Shown piece by piece: positions 24,366 through 35,756 of a stretch of DNA of 64,000 nucleotides (its first letter is position 1; the number at the start of each line of letters is the position of its first letter). The notes under the pieces were generated by a model. That model ran no database searches. It was not told the origin of the DNA and saw only the letters and a program-made list of their open reading frames with translations. The translations under genes were made by a program, and so were the position numbers. The DNA is taken from assembly GCA_014773175.1 (NCBI GenBank), contig VXCM01000947.1:245575-309574 (forward strand), in the 5' to 3' direction. The stretch is from Lucifuga dentata. Taxonomy: Eukaryota; Chordata; Actinopteri; Ophidiiformes; Bythitidae.

Positions 24366-24631
24366 TTAAGCCCAATAAATACAATCACATGTACATTATG
24401 TTATTTACAACAATATCAAAGCATGATAGCAATAACAGCAGCCGTCATGGCTTGTTTTGAATGGACACACTACATCTGTACAGAAAGCAACGAGACAAAC
24501 ACTCAGCATGCTACGTATACATGCTACCGGACTGATATTGTGAAATAGTTTGGACTGTTAGATATATGCTGATGTTTAGCATTGTTGTATGGTGATGTCA
24601 CCCTTAAATACTTGAGCTTCAGCCTGGATCT

Positions 24632-27600
24632 TCAGGTTGGAGATGCTTCAACGCGTTCAGGCTGGTTTGACGCCATCAGGTCTCGCTCTGGAAATTGATA
24701 AGAGAAATGTCACACACTCAGTACGTCGATAACATGTTATGTTACTACTTAAACATTGATTTTGTATATTTGAGCCCAATAAATACAACCTGCATACATG
24801 TTAAATTACTGCCACCATTTTACAAAACATAACTCCTCAAATCCATAATGGTAATTGAAAATAAATACAGGGGGACAATGCTCTTTGTATTGACAGAATG
24901 TGGAATACCTCCAGGTTCTCCATTAGCATCTTTAGCATCAGCAGCTTCTCTTCCTGGATAAATGATAGAAGATGTTATCAAAATTCATTGTAATAAAATA
25001 TTAGAACATTTTTACCTTAACCTGTTAACCTGAAACTTACCTGATGCTTGCTGCTTCCTCCAAAAATCTGCAGAGGTTCATGACAGAGCAGTGACATTAA
25101 GAGAAAATTCAGCACAGCGGATATAAAATGATAAATAATGACGAAGATGTTTTAGTTACAGACCTGTTTCCCACGGCATGGATCCTGCAAAGAATCACAG
25201 CAAAGAAAGAGTAAATCTCACAGGTTAGTGATTAATTTCAGTCAATATTGTGCAACAAAAGTTGAATTTTTTTTTCATCTGTCTGCATATATAGTCGTGG
25301 TATATGCCAAGATTGGCATAACTGTTTTGTATGTATATCTATATCTATCTATATATATATATATGCAAAAAAAAAAAAAGTTGAAATTAATATGTTTCTT
25401 CATTTAATGAAATAAAAAAACATAAAAGGAAAATTTCATGGGAATATACTGCCTTTTTTGAAGTCTATTTGACTGTGTCATGCAATAATCAGTGTGAACA
25501 TGTTGACTGCAGCTTTCTAACGAGCGATACTTTGACTTGCCATAACAGGAAGTAACAGGTATAACTAATAATACTAATTAACATTAATTCCATGGAAGCA
25601 AAGAGTAAACTGTACATTCACTTTTCTGTATGTACAAATATGAAAAATACACCACAAATCAACTCTAGACTGCATGACACTTTAACAATCGCTGATTTCT
25701 TAAACAGGATTTTGTAAGCATTTAATTTTTTTTAAAATTAATTTAAAGGAGTTCTTACCTTTTTGGTAAAACCACACACCTGAAAAAATATATCAGATTA
25801 TAAGTCAAACAGTTTGAAATGCAAACATACAAAGTTTGAATAAAGATCTCAATTTGTTTTCTCACCTGTTTTCCACCTGTGTATGGCAATGAGTACCACA
25901 ACAGCGGTTACCATGGAGATGAAGACCATGATCCCTGTCATCAGTTTCATATTCCCTACAACGACAGTAAGATTTGGATGAAGAACAGTATTCTACTCTG
26001 GTTTTATTAAACTCAGGTAGGTCTTTTCTACTGACTTTTGATGAGGGGGTTGGCGATGGATTCACTGCTCTCCTGACTGACCGGGTTCATCACTTCACAG
26101 CTGAACTCGGTCTTTTCAGAACTCGCTTCCTTTGTAATGACATACTCTTTGGCTGCATTTTCCAACGCCACGCCGCTCGACGTCCAGCTGTAGGTGAGCG
26201 GTTCACCGTGCGAGGCGTCGACATTACAGGTCAGCAAACAGCGGGTCATGTCAGCGTCACATGATATGGAGATGGTGGGTTTACTGACAGGTACTGAGAG
26301 AAAAAGTAAAATGTCATTTCCATCACACCCACTTAAAGGACCATACCAGTGATTTGCATGTTTAAACCCAGTAAATACTACCTGCATACATGTTACGTTA
26401 CTGACAAGCTTTTCCAAAACTTAAAACCGTATAGTAGTTTTCTGTTATTTTGCCAAATCCTTAATCTTTCAAAATCTAAGGTTCAGGTGATACACCACCT
26501 TAAAATTCAATGTTTCACCTGCTAACACGTACCTCCGAACGTCGAAAAGATGGTTGTTTTTAATTGCTCTGTGAAAGCCATCTTTTCCTGAAACTATATT
26601 CCCTGGCACATTTTATTTTGTGCAGCTCCTGTTAAATAAATTTATTTTGGCAAAAAATTTAATAGACATGTTTGCTGTGATGGATTATTTATCTCAAGCA
26701 TGTTCTACAAGTTCATTTTAACAGCGTACTGGATAATGAACTGAATAATGAACTGAAACCAATGGCAAAAATAGTTGTCAGTAACGTAATGTGTGCGTGG
26801 GGTTGTATATATTAGGCTCAAACATGTAAAACCACTGGAATGGCCTTATAATGCTCATTTCAATGCCATTTATATATATTTACTCACAGATGACTTGGAG
26901 ACGAGTCGTACTAGTGAGTTTATTGTTGATCTCTACTGTATAGGAGCCGCTGTCTTCTGGAGTCAGTCCTGTGATGGTCAGCTCTCCGGTCTTAATGTTT
27001 AAGGAACCGCGATCTGCATGGAAAAAGTTAAGAGGTGTTACACATCATGAGTTTACACATAATGATATCTAAGATATCCGAGAATACCAGTATACCTTTA
27101 AAGTGACGGTAACTATCGGGTATGTTCTGTCCATCCCACTCAATGGCTAGGTCGGGTCCATGTTTCCACGAGATGACTGTGATGGGGACGGTCATGGAGG
27201 CTAAGTTTGGTGCGAGGAGGACTTCCTCTCCAGCTTTCTTTTGGACCAAAATTTCTTCAAGGAAAAAGGAAATTCATCAGTTGTCTTTTAATGACCCTAA
27301 AATTGAATAATCTTGATTGTACTTTTCACATCGCTTCTCTTTCATACCCTAATCTACTCTATTATATTCTACTTTGCTTGTCTACTTGTTTTCTATTAGT
27401 GTTTTCTGTGCTCTATTCCACTCAAACCCACTCTTTTCTATTCTACTCATCCCTCTTCTGTTAAATTCTGCTTTGTCTTTAACAGCCATTTTTTGTTCTA
27501 TTACCTCTTTAATCAATTGATTACCTCTGTAATAAATTGTGTACTGTATAACTGTATTTTACTGTTTTAAAAAATCCTGCTACTATTCTATTCTATTCTA

Positions 27601-28089
27601 TTTCCAGAAGTTAGATTTTGTTAATTTGTCATATTTCTTTTAATGTTCTGTTGTTTCCTTCAAGGCTGCTAGTATATATTTTTTAAACCTGATAACCTAA
27701 TTTCGATATTTTGGACTGCTATTTTTCATTTTGGTGTCGCTTTGATAAATTTGCCTGTATAATCTTCATTTTTCACTTATATAATGATATGTAACACTTT
27801 TTGAAACTACTGTTATTTATAATATTTTACAATAATTCTCTTTGCAGCCCTGAATATTTTATTATCTAAACTACAGACTGGGTGGGGCCACAGAAAAAGT
27901 AAGATAAAATATCTCCTGCGACACAAAATATACATATATACCCAATGTTAAGTCTATAAATCACTTTTTAACACATTTACACTACAAAAAAGGTACATAA
28001 TGTGTTATAAAAGATGTAATAATAAGCTTACCGGGGACTACGCGCACTGGTAGCAGAAACAAACCGAGCAAGGTCACCAAAAGCCACAT
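24632..28089 (-). CDS. CD2/CD48/SLAM-type Ig membrane receptor
   Basis: Exons (minus): 28089-28032, 27254-27096, 27013-26888, 26293-26036, 25955-25866, 25779-25759, 25184-25164, 25067-25041, 24953-24909, 24687-24632; 861 nt, 286 residues, every intron in phase 1. A signal peptide (MWLLVTLLGLFLLPV) is followed by an N-terminal V-type Ig domain (about 22-114) without the usual disulfide cysteines, as in CD2-family domain 1. Next comes a C2-type domain (about 115-200) with CLLTC and FSC cysteines. A single membrane helix (about 205-225, MVFISMVTAVVVLIAI) leads to a tail of about 55 residues spread over five small exons. No ITSM (TxYxxV/I) tyrosine motif is present, so it resembles CD48/CD58-like ligands more than signalling SLAM receptors. 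It is probably a leukocyte adhesion or co-stimulatory molecule. The family call rests on architecture; the tail micro-exons are predicted from splice sites and phase. Confidence 0.75.
26337..26846. mobile_element. TTAA-type MITE, diverged ~510-bp copy
   Basis: Starts after TTAA at 26333-26336 with AGGACCATAC; the right end is decayed (TGGCCTTATA). It lies in the intron between the two Ig-domain exons of the CD2-type gene and shares internal sequence with the 7307 and 24085 copies. Confidence 0.7.
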
Positions 28090-28493
28090 CCTCTTTATCG
28101 TTTATACGGTCACGAACGAAGATAAATAAACATTTCCTCTGTATGATGACAGATAAACATGTACAAATATTACAAAATATGAACTTATGATTAATATTTA
28201 AAAATCAGCTGAGAGAAACGGAGCTGACAGGTTCGATCAAAAGTGAAAGTAAAGGTAAAACCCACAACAAAACTGGGTTATAGAATCTCCATCATTGCAT
28301 TCATGACGTATTAAAATAATGAATAATAAATACATTTCTCTTAGATATTTACAAGATTTATTAATGAATTTGAGGATAAACAGGAATTTTCATACTCACT
28401 GTTAGCAGCTAACTTCGAGCTAGCAGCTTCCTTCCTCCCCTAGTGGCCAGAGGACGTTACTGCAGCATTAAAACTTTACTGTAGAATCCACTG

Positions 28494-28535
<42 letters not shown>

Positions 28536-29490
28536 CTGGTCTATTTTTACTCTATAATAAATAAATAAATTCACAGTTTAGCTGTAGTATTATTTTGCAT
28601 TGACACATTTGGGATTTATTTATGTTTCTCAGATCCAGGAACCATTTAAAAAGGAGGAGGGTGGCTCAGTAGCCTGTTCCAACAATCTCAAAATTTCAGA
28701 TACATCACCATGTGAGTAGATGCTCTGCCATGTCTTTTGATACATTTTTTTCTTACATTTTGATAATTCTAATTTGCTGTAATTGTGGCAGAAAAAAATT
28801 ATTACGAACACAAGGTTTTTCTGTGTTTTCTGTCACTCACCACACGATTCATTCAAATCTGAGAATGTGCCTTGCCTTTGTCTCAATCAGTTACTGTTTG
28901 AGATATGATGCCAACAGAGTTTAATTTTAATGTAGGATTACATTTTAGGTGAGATTTCTCTGGATTTGTGACCCCCATTCAGGGGGTCTTTAATACCCAC
29001 ATTATATGGTAATAGTGTCTAAGGTAAAGTGTTAGTAGCACCCCAGCATCTCTTCTGTATGAGCATGAGAGGTCAAAGGTCAAAGAACAGGCTAACAAGC
29101 ACTGCTGTCATTCCTTTGGTACCTTGGACAATTCCAAGATCAGCAATCACCAGAGTCAGTGACTCTTTAAAGACAGTCATGGAAGTTAATTCACCTGCTA
29201 CTAGCGCAGGACAGCAGCCATCTTCATCTGAGGATGATGATGATGATGATAAAAATGTTTGGGTGGACAAAACCTGGACTTTTGAAATGTAGGAGGACAT
29301 TTAAATGCATCCATTTATAATTCTTTTAATGTGCATATTCAGTCCAGACATTAAGGGGTAGGAGCATTTTTATATGTATTTATTATCTAAAACTCATGCA
29401 ATTAAATTACATTCTGCAACACATAATGAAACAAAGTGCTTGTATTTTTTTGTTAAATTGTAATGCAGCTGAAGATGGCAGCTTGTTGGC
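28090..29490. other. Intergenic region between CD2-type and CYP4F genes
   Basis: Holds the promoter side of the CD2-type gene and the 3' flank of the CYP4F gene (possible AATAAA on minus at 29379-29384). There is a T-homopolymer of about 34 at 28498-28532 and a GAT-type microsatellite near 29233-29250. No additional gene was recognised. Confidence 0.5.
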
Positions 29491-32400
29491 TCATTCATCC
29501 AGCTGTTCCTCCATGTTTGTTGGGGTCAGAGGTTCCAGTTGCAGCCACAGGCCTCCCTCAGCATGTAGGACGACTTGGGGGAGACGGCGAACGGCCCCAG
29601 AGGTGGCCCCAAGGTTAGGATTTACCCCCAGGGTCAGACGGAACCTGAGCAGGGTCAATGCCACGACCACACGCAGCTCTGCCAGGGCAAATTTCTGACC
29701 GATACAGTTCCTGTGATAACAAATACAAATATTGTTGTCAAAACAATATTGTTGTGTTCTTTATATTCTTTATTTCAACAGGAAGGAACCGTACCTGGGG
29801 CCCGAGGAGAAGGGGATGAAAGCATGAGAGGAGCGCTTCCTTGCGTTGGCAGGGTCAAAACGCAGAGGATAAAACTCCTGGCAGAGAATGATCAGTGAAA
29901 TCAGGCATCACAGATTTATACCAAGTGACAAGGAAAGTAAGATTTGTACTTACATTTGGATTATTCCACACAGCAGGGTTGCGATGTGTTCCATAAATAC
30001 TGACCAAACAGATCGTACCTGGGGAAAATTAATATAAATACTGACCAAACAGATCGTACCTGGGGAAAATTAATATAAATACTGACCAAACAGATCATAC
30101 CTGGGAAAAATTTGGAAAAATATGCTGGTGGATAAGTGAAAATTCCTCAAATTGGACATACAACAGGATGAGTTAAAGAAGAGAAGGGAATCAGAAAGAA
30201 TAGAGGGAAGGAAAAAAAGAAAGGCTGAATGCTCTCACCCTTTGGCACCATCCGGTTTTCCGGCAGTTCCATGTCCTGGGTGTATTGTCTGGTAACAGCC
30301 AGAACAGGCGAGTGGAGTCTGAGAGTCTCTCTGATGCACATGGTGGTGAAGGGAAGACTGGTTAGATCATCCCTGTGGGAAAAAAACACTCAGTACATAA
30401 AAAGTATTTATATTTGCTACAGTAAAGCAAACTTCCTGCTTTTTGATATGTGTGTCTGTTTTCCCACCATTCAATTTCTTGTACATCTCTTCCTCGCATC
30501 AAATCCATCACTTCCTTCCTGCATTTTTCCTGATACTGGGCGTTGCTTGCTAAATTATACAGCGTCCAACAAAGTGCGCTGGCTGTTGTGTCATGACCTA
30601 AAGGGAAGTGGGAGGGGTTATAACAATTATAGTAAAATGTCAAGGTAGTCTTGTTAATTATTAAAGAAATATATCAGTGAGTTTGTATGTTTGAACCTAA
30701 TACATACTACTCACATACACATTACATTACTGCCAGCCATTTTCCAATGTAAAGTATTTATTGAGTTCAAACATGCAAAATCATCAGTTTGGTCCTTTAA
30801 ACCCTTCACCTGCAAACATGAAGGTGTTGGCCTCAGCTTGTATTTCTTCATCTGTTAGGCCCTGTCCATCTTCATCCTACAATACACACATTCAGTATAT
30901 AACACACACTATGTAACACATACATCTCAGTAGTAACACACAGCCGTACAGACTCCATTGCCCTCTTTCTTTCTCAGAATCTTACCTTAGACAGCAGGAT
31001 TATGTCCACAAAGTCTTTCCTCCTCTGCTGTGCTGTGATACAATCAGATTGTTGGCTGATGAGGGCTCGGCGCTGTTGAACCACTTCCCTGGTGAACCTG
31101 CACACACCAAAGGCCTAACTTAAACAAATTCAATACAATACAATGAAATACGATACATGGATTCGGGTAGTTTTTATTGGGCTGAAACATGCAAAATCAC
31201 TGGTGTGGTCCTTTAAAATCTTAGCGTTATATGTGTGGACCTGCACCATACCTGTGTACAATGCTTATGGCCTTTTTGAACCGTCGTCCCTGCTGCGTCC
31301 TCCAGTAAAGCCAGTCCCAATGGTGCAAAATCCTTTGGCGGCGGTCTATTATGAGGTCATTTAACTCCACAATGGCTGACACGTATTCACTGGTAGACCT
31401 GGAGGGAGAGGGAGACACATTTCCTGAAGTACGCTGGCCTGAAAAAAGTAAAGTACAATAGAAAAAGTGTGTGTGTGGAAAGTTGTATAGGTGTTCTCAC
31501 TCCTGACAGTTGCTGCTGTAGCTGAAGGCGCATTTCAATAAACTGTCCAGTGTCATCAGACTGACATACTTAAACATCTCTATGTTGGTTTTGCCTTCTG
31601 CCAGCAGGCGCTGCCACTTATTCTGAGAGAGAGAGAGAGAAACACATTCATAATACATACAAGAGCACATGTGCAAACTATAATCAATAATATTAATGTC
31701 CTTAATATTATATTCTTATTTTTTTGCCCGTGTCAGATGTAAATGTGGTCATGAGTTCAGACAAATGCAGGAAATGTAATATTAGTGATATTAATATTAT
31801 GTAATATTACAGCCATCATAGTGTAAAGTTGCACTATGATGGCTGTAAATGGCGGCTATTGCTTGGCTGCGTCTTACATGCATGGTATTAGCTGAAGTGT
31901 TAAACATGGCAACATAGATCTTCAGGATGTCAAAATGGAAAGCTGGCGTTAGCAGCCTTCTCCTGCGAGACCACTCCTCTCCGTTGCTTAGCAGCAGACT
32001 CTGTCCTGGCACATAAGAGAGAGAAATGATTAAGGAGGCAGGATGATAATTGATAATTGTCAGTAATTAAGACTGTTACACTCAGCACTGGTTTTGTTGA
32101 CATTAATCATCAGCAACATGATCACCAAAGCTTAATTTCCTATAGCTGCTCTGCTGATAGTGAAAAACTGACAATATATTGAAAAATTGATTTCTAAAAT
32201 TAAGGCAGACAAGAGGCTTTATTCTTCTTCTATTGATTCCCATAGAATTTGAAATTATTCAAACTTGCTTTCCTCATCTTCTTTAGAGATGACTTAAAAC
32301 TCACCTAGCCATGGACGCAGATGTCCATAGAAAAGCTCATCTTTCACTGTAATGCTGGCTGGATGGAGGGAAGGAGTAGAGGAGGAGGAGGAGAAACAAA

Positions 32401-33151
32401 TATTAGGCATTACAGGGAGATTTAAGAAATTCAGCTTTATTTTTTTGGCACTTTCACTCCACCATGATTTCACTATTCCAGTATTTCAGATTATGTTTCG
32501 CCCTACCAGGTGCCATCAGCAGAGGTTTGACGTAGTCTGGGTGGAAAAGTCTGACTAGGTGATAGAATGGACCAAGAAACCAGCTGCAGGAGTGTGTGTA
32601 CGTCTGCACCAAGTCATCCACCTGATGGAGACCTTCCTCCGTGTTCTGCATCTGATAATGAAGCAGTCATGTGCAAGCAAAATGATTGCTCAAAGCTTCA
32701 TTGCATTTTAAGGGAAACCAGTAGAGAGGAAGAGGATGTTTTGCAAAACAGAGCATCCTGTGTCATGTTGAGAAAGTCTTGTTCCATTTTGTATTGTGTT
32801 GTTTCACCATTAACAGTTAAAAATTCAGAGGATGTTGCTCTAATTACACTGGAACTGATAAGAATTTAAAGTTGCATGTGTGTGTGTGTGTGTGTCTCGT
32901 ACCTGACCCAGGTGGCCTATCAACCAAGAGTGGGTGTGTGGTTTGCTGAAGCAGGACAGCCTGTGAATGTACCAGGCGTGACGCGCCAGCAGCTTCACCG
33001 TCCAAAATATAACCAAAGCCCCCAATGCCATAACGATCACAAGCAGGGCCTGATACAGACCGGTCCAACTGAGGACCTGAGAGAGGCCACCCAGGAGTAG
33101 AGAGGAGGGTGGGAGGGAGAGGAGGTGATGGAGCATTCCTGTCACAGTCAT
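29491..33151 (-). CDS. cyp4f: Cytochrome P450 family 4 subfamily F
   Basis: Thirteen exons (minus): 33151-32903, 32651-32507, 32358-32305, 32005-31878, 31622-31501, 31398-31252, 31097-30986, 30876-30810, 30597-30468, 30372-30239, 30018-29954, 29877-29795, 29710-29491; 1656 nt, 551 residues. The N terminus has a hydrophobic ER anchor (about 30-55). The I-helix AGHDTT lies at about 341-346, the ExxR motif (ETLR) at 400-403 and the heme loop FSSGPRNCIG with Cys481. Order and wording match the CYP4F leukotriene/fatty-acid omega-hydroxylases. The position that carries a heme-linking Glu in most CYP4 proteins (FMFEG) is Ala341 (FMFAG) here. The acceptor of exon 11 lies within a 41-bp tandem repeat of three units. 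The protein is longer than the usual ~520-530 because of its N-terminal extension; a later Met (residue 6) is also possible as start. Confidence 0.92.
29993..30113. repeat. 41-bp tandem repeat (about 3 units) over a splice acceptor
   Basis: Units begin at 29993, 30034 and 30075. Each contains the start of CYP4F exon 11 and its AG acceptor (minus strand). The first two units are nearly identical; the third differs at a few bases. Only the innermost unit is needed to give the P450 frame. Confidence 0.85.
30665..30796. mobile_element. TTAA-type MITE, 132-bp internally deleted copy
   Basis: Flanked by TTAA at 30661-30664 and 30797-30800. The right end TGGTCCT matches the family and the left end is mutated. 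It lies in a CYP4F intron ending only about 13 bp from exon 30876-30810. A half copy (right end only) is at about 31165-31211. Confidence 0.65.
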
Positions 33152-33785
33152 CCTGAGGCATAGAGAGACAGAGGCAGGACAGACGGATTGAGAAGCCCTT
33201 AAAAGTTTGAGACCATGAAAGTTTTTATGCTCAAATGAATATTAGGATTATTCCAAGAAATTGAGACGATGCAGCATTTAAAAGCAGCTGTTGTGACACA
33301 TCTAGTCTTTTCTGTTATTTATCTACTTAATGATAGTTGTTTATGAATATGAGTGCATGAGCGTTTATCACAAGCAGCTAAACAGAAACAGAAATTCAAT
33401 AGAATCAGAGCAGATATGGTTTGTGAGGGATGATATTCAGTCTATTGGGTAAAGTTAAAAACGATACAAGAGCCATTTTTCATTTTTATAATTACTGGAA
33501 TATTAGATCCTTTAAAGTCTGAGTCTTAAATTTCCCATCATATTCATAAAACTTCTACCAACATTAAAACAACACACAGCACAACCCAAATCAACCCAGA
33601 ATCTTCAAAGAACATAAAATAACATAGTTTTTAGATAACCTGAAACACACTGGTAATACTAAGGAGAAATTCTGACATGATGTCTTATTCTTACAGACCT
33701 TGTTTAGCTGGAGGTCGACCGAATGCTTTGACAAGTTCTTCTGAAAAACTGTCTCTTATAAAACTGTCAGTATTAATGCCAAATT

Positions 33786-33848
<63 letters not shown>

Positions 33849-34373
33849 AATTTAAGAGTCCAAGAAAGATTAGATTTTTAGAAAAGGTAACAAATTGGGA
33901 TTTTGCAGAATTATATTTTTGAGAATAAAATTTTTCGATTTAAATATACACTGAAAACAATTATTCTTGTATTGGAATATATAATTATATATTTTAAAGT
34001 AACAGTATGTAACTAAAAGTATTACAAGCAAGTTTTCTTCCCAAATACACAGTCTTTAAAAATGCAATATTGTATTTAATTTAAGAGATAAGGGGATATT
34101 ATTATTTTTTTCTTTCTCTAATTAGTATAATCTCTAGTAAAACTTACCTGCTGGAACAATTTCGTTTTGATCATGTAACTGTCCCAAATGATTTTTTTAA
34201 TCAGTTAAAATAAATATTCGAATGTAGTTTAATCTATTTCCGTTTCGTTCCATTTCCAACCGGAGATTTACGAGGCGCACTCGAAGGAAGCAGTGATTAA
34301 CACCTGAAACACCTGAGGAGAGAAAAGCCAAACTGAGTTTTTGTGAATGTGTGTGTATCTGTAACAGGGGAAA
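33152..34373. other. Intergenic between cyp4f and IRS-like gene
   Basis: The divergent promoters of the minus-strand cyp4f and the plus-strand IRS-like gene should lie here. A (CT)n tract occupies 33790-33843. No coding exon or TATA box was convincing. Confidence 0.4.
33790..33843. repeat. (CT)n microsatellite
   Basis: About 27 CT units without interruption, in the shared upstream region of cyp4f and the IRS-like gene. Confidence 0.95.
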
Positions 34374-34406
34374 TGAGTTTGGAAAACACATATTTCTTGG
34401 AAAAAA
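34374..34406 (+). other. Possible 5' exon of IRS-like gene
   Basis: An ATG at 34374 opens a 12-codon frame ending at a clean GTAAGA donor (34407). Splicing to the acceptors before 35757 meets stops, so this would be a leader exon with a small upstream ORF at most. Low-confidence inference from the splice donor. Confidence 0.3.
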
Positions 34407-34689
34407 GGTAAGAACCTTTAGACGAATGTTAATAGTGTCTTCAGGTGAGAGTTTTATTATTTTTTCGAAGAAAAAGTAGTCGGGTAAACTAGCTAGATTT
34501 AAGCTAGCCGCGGCTAAAACAAGGCTAAAATAGCGAGATTAAAAAAAACAAAAAACGAAAAACGTAACAACTTTAGTTTTCATGCCAACAATTTTCATTA
34601 CTCATACTTACTCCCAATGTTTATCCCTCAAACTTAATAAAAGTATTTGGGTTGTGGTTTTCACCAGGTCTGATTTTTATTTGCATTAG

Positions 34690-35216
34690 TTTTAATAGTA
34701 GAGCGGATAACCACAAAAATTGTGCATTTTTGAGAAAAGCACGAAATTTGTAACATGGTGAGTGCATACTATAATGTTTATTTTAAGATGTGGAGGGAAT
34801 TGAGTCAGATTTGACCTCTAAGGACCGTGAGAGATCAAATCCAAGATGGCCGCCAGTCCACCTGGTCTAATAGTCCAGATGATATGTGAAAATAATGTTC
34901 ACTTTTTCATGTTTTTCATGATGTTGTATGGTATCATTGTAATCCTTGGACATCAAAACATAGGAACACACAGAAAGTGTACCAATTTTCATGCTTTTAT
35001 GAAAAAAACATTTTCATATATCACTTGGACTATTAGACCTGGCGGACTGGTGGCCATTTTGAATTTGACCTCTTAAGGTCCTCAGAGGTCAAATCTGACT
35101 TCCCTCCACATCTGAAAATAAACATTATGGTATGCACTGTTACAAATCTCATGCTTTTCTCAAAAAACGCACAATTGTTACAAAAATGAGAACTTATCCG
35201 CTCTACCATAAATATA
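34690..35216. mobile_element. Foldback element with ~205-bp inverted repeats
   Basis: The left arm (about 34690-34895) starts TAGAGCGGATAA. Allowing for point changes and small indels, it matches the reverse complement of the right arm (about 35010-35216), which ends in CCGCTCTA. The centre is about 115 bp. No coding capacity. It is a non-autonomous DNA element or MITE with unusually long terminal inverted repeats, 5' of the IRS-like coding exons. Confidence 0.75.
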
Positions 35217-35756
35217 TGTTTAAATTATTTTGAAATTTTTTAAATAAACTGTATTTATTTTTTATCTGTAGTTTTCATTTATTTAACTCATAAAATAAAT
35301 TTATGTGAGCTTTGGAAAGAAAAAAAATTTCATATACTTTTGATCACAGTGACAGACGTTTATTTTATGTCCAGAATTAATTAAAACCTTGATTTTCTAT
35401 GCTAAGGAACACCAAAATTAAACGTATTTATATAAAAAAGCATTTACTTTGGAGCTAAAAAGTCTCAACTGAAACCCAGAAAAATTTAATTATTTCATGT
35501 TAGAGCCCTTTAAGTCATTGTGAGACCTTTAAATAAATATTTTGGATGAGGCGTCATTAACAAATAAACGCCTCATTTTCTTTAATGTTTTAGGAGAATA
35601 TCTTCATTCATCCACCAGTTTATTTAGTCTTGAAGTTAATTTGTCTATTTGTTCCTCTTTTGAAGGTTTTTGGCTTAAAGTGAATGAGATGGCAGAAGCN
35701 AAGTTAATTTGTCTATTTGTTCCTCTTTTGAAGGTTTTTGGCTTAAAGTGAATGAG

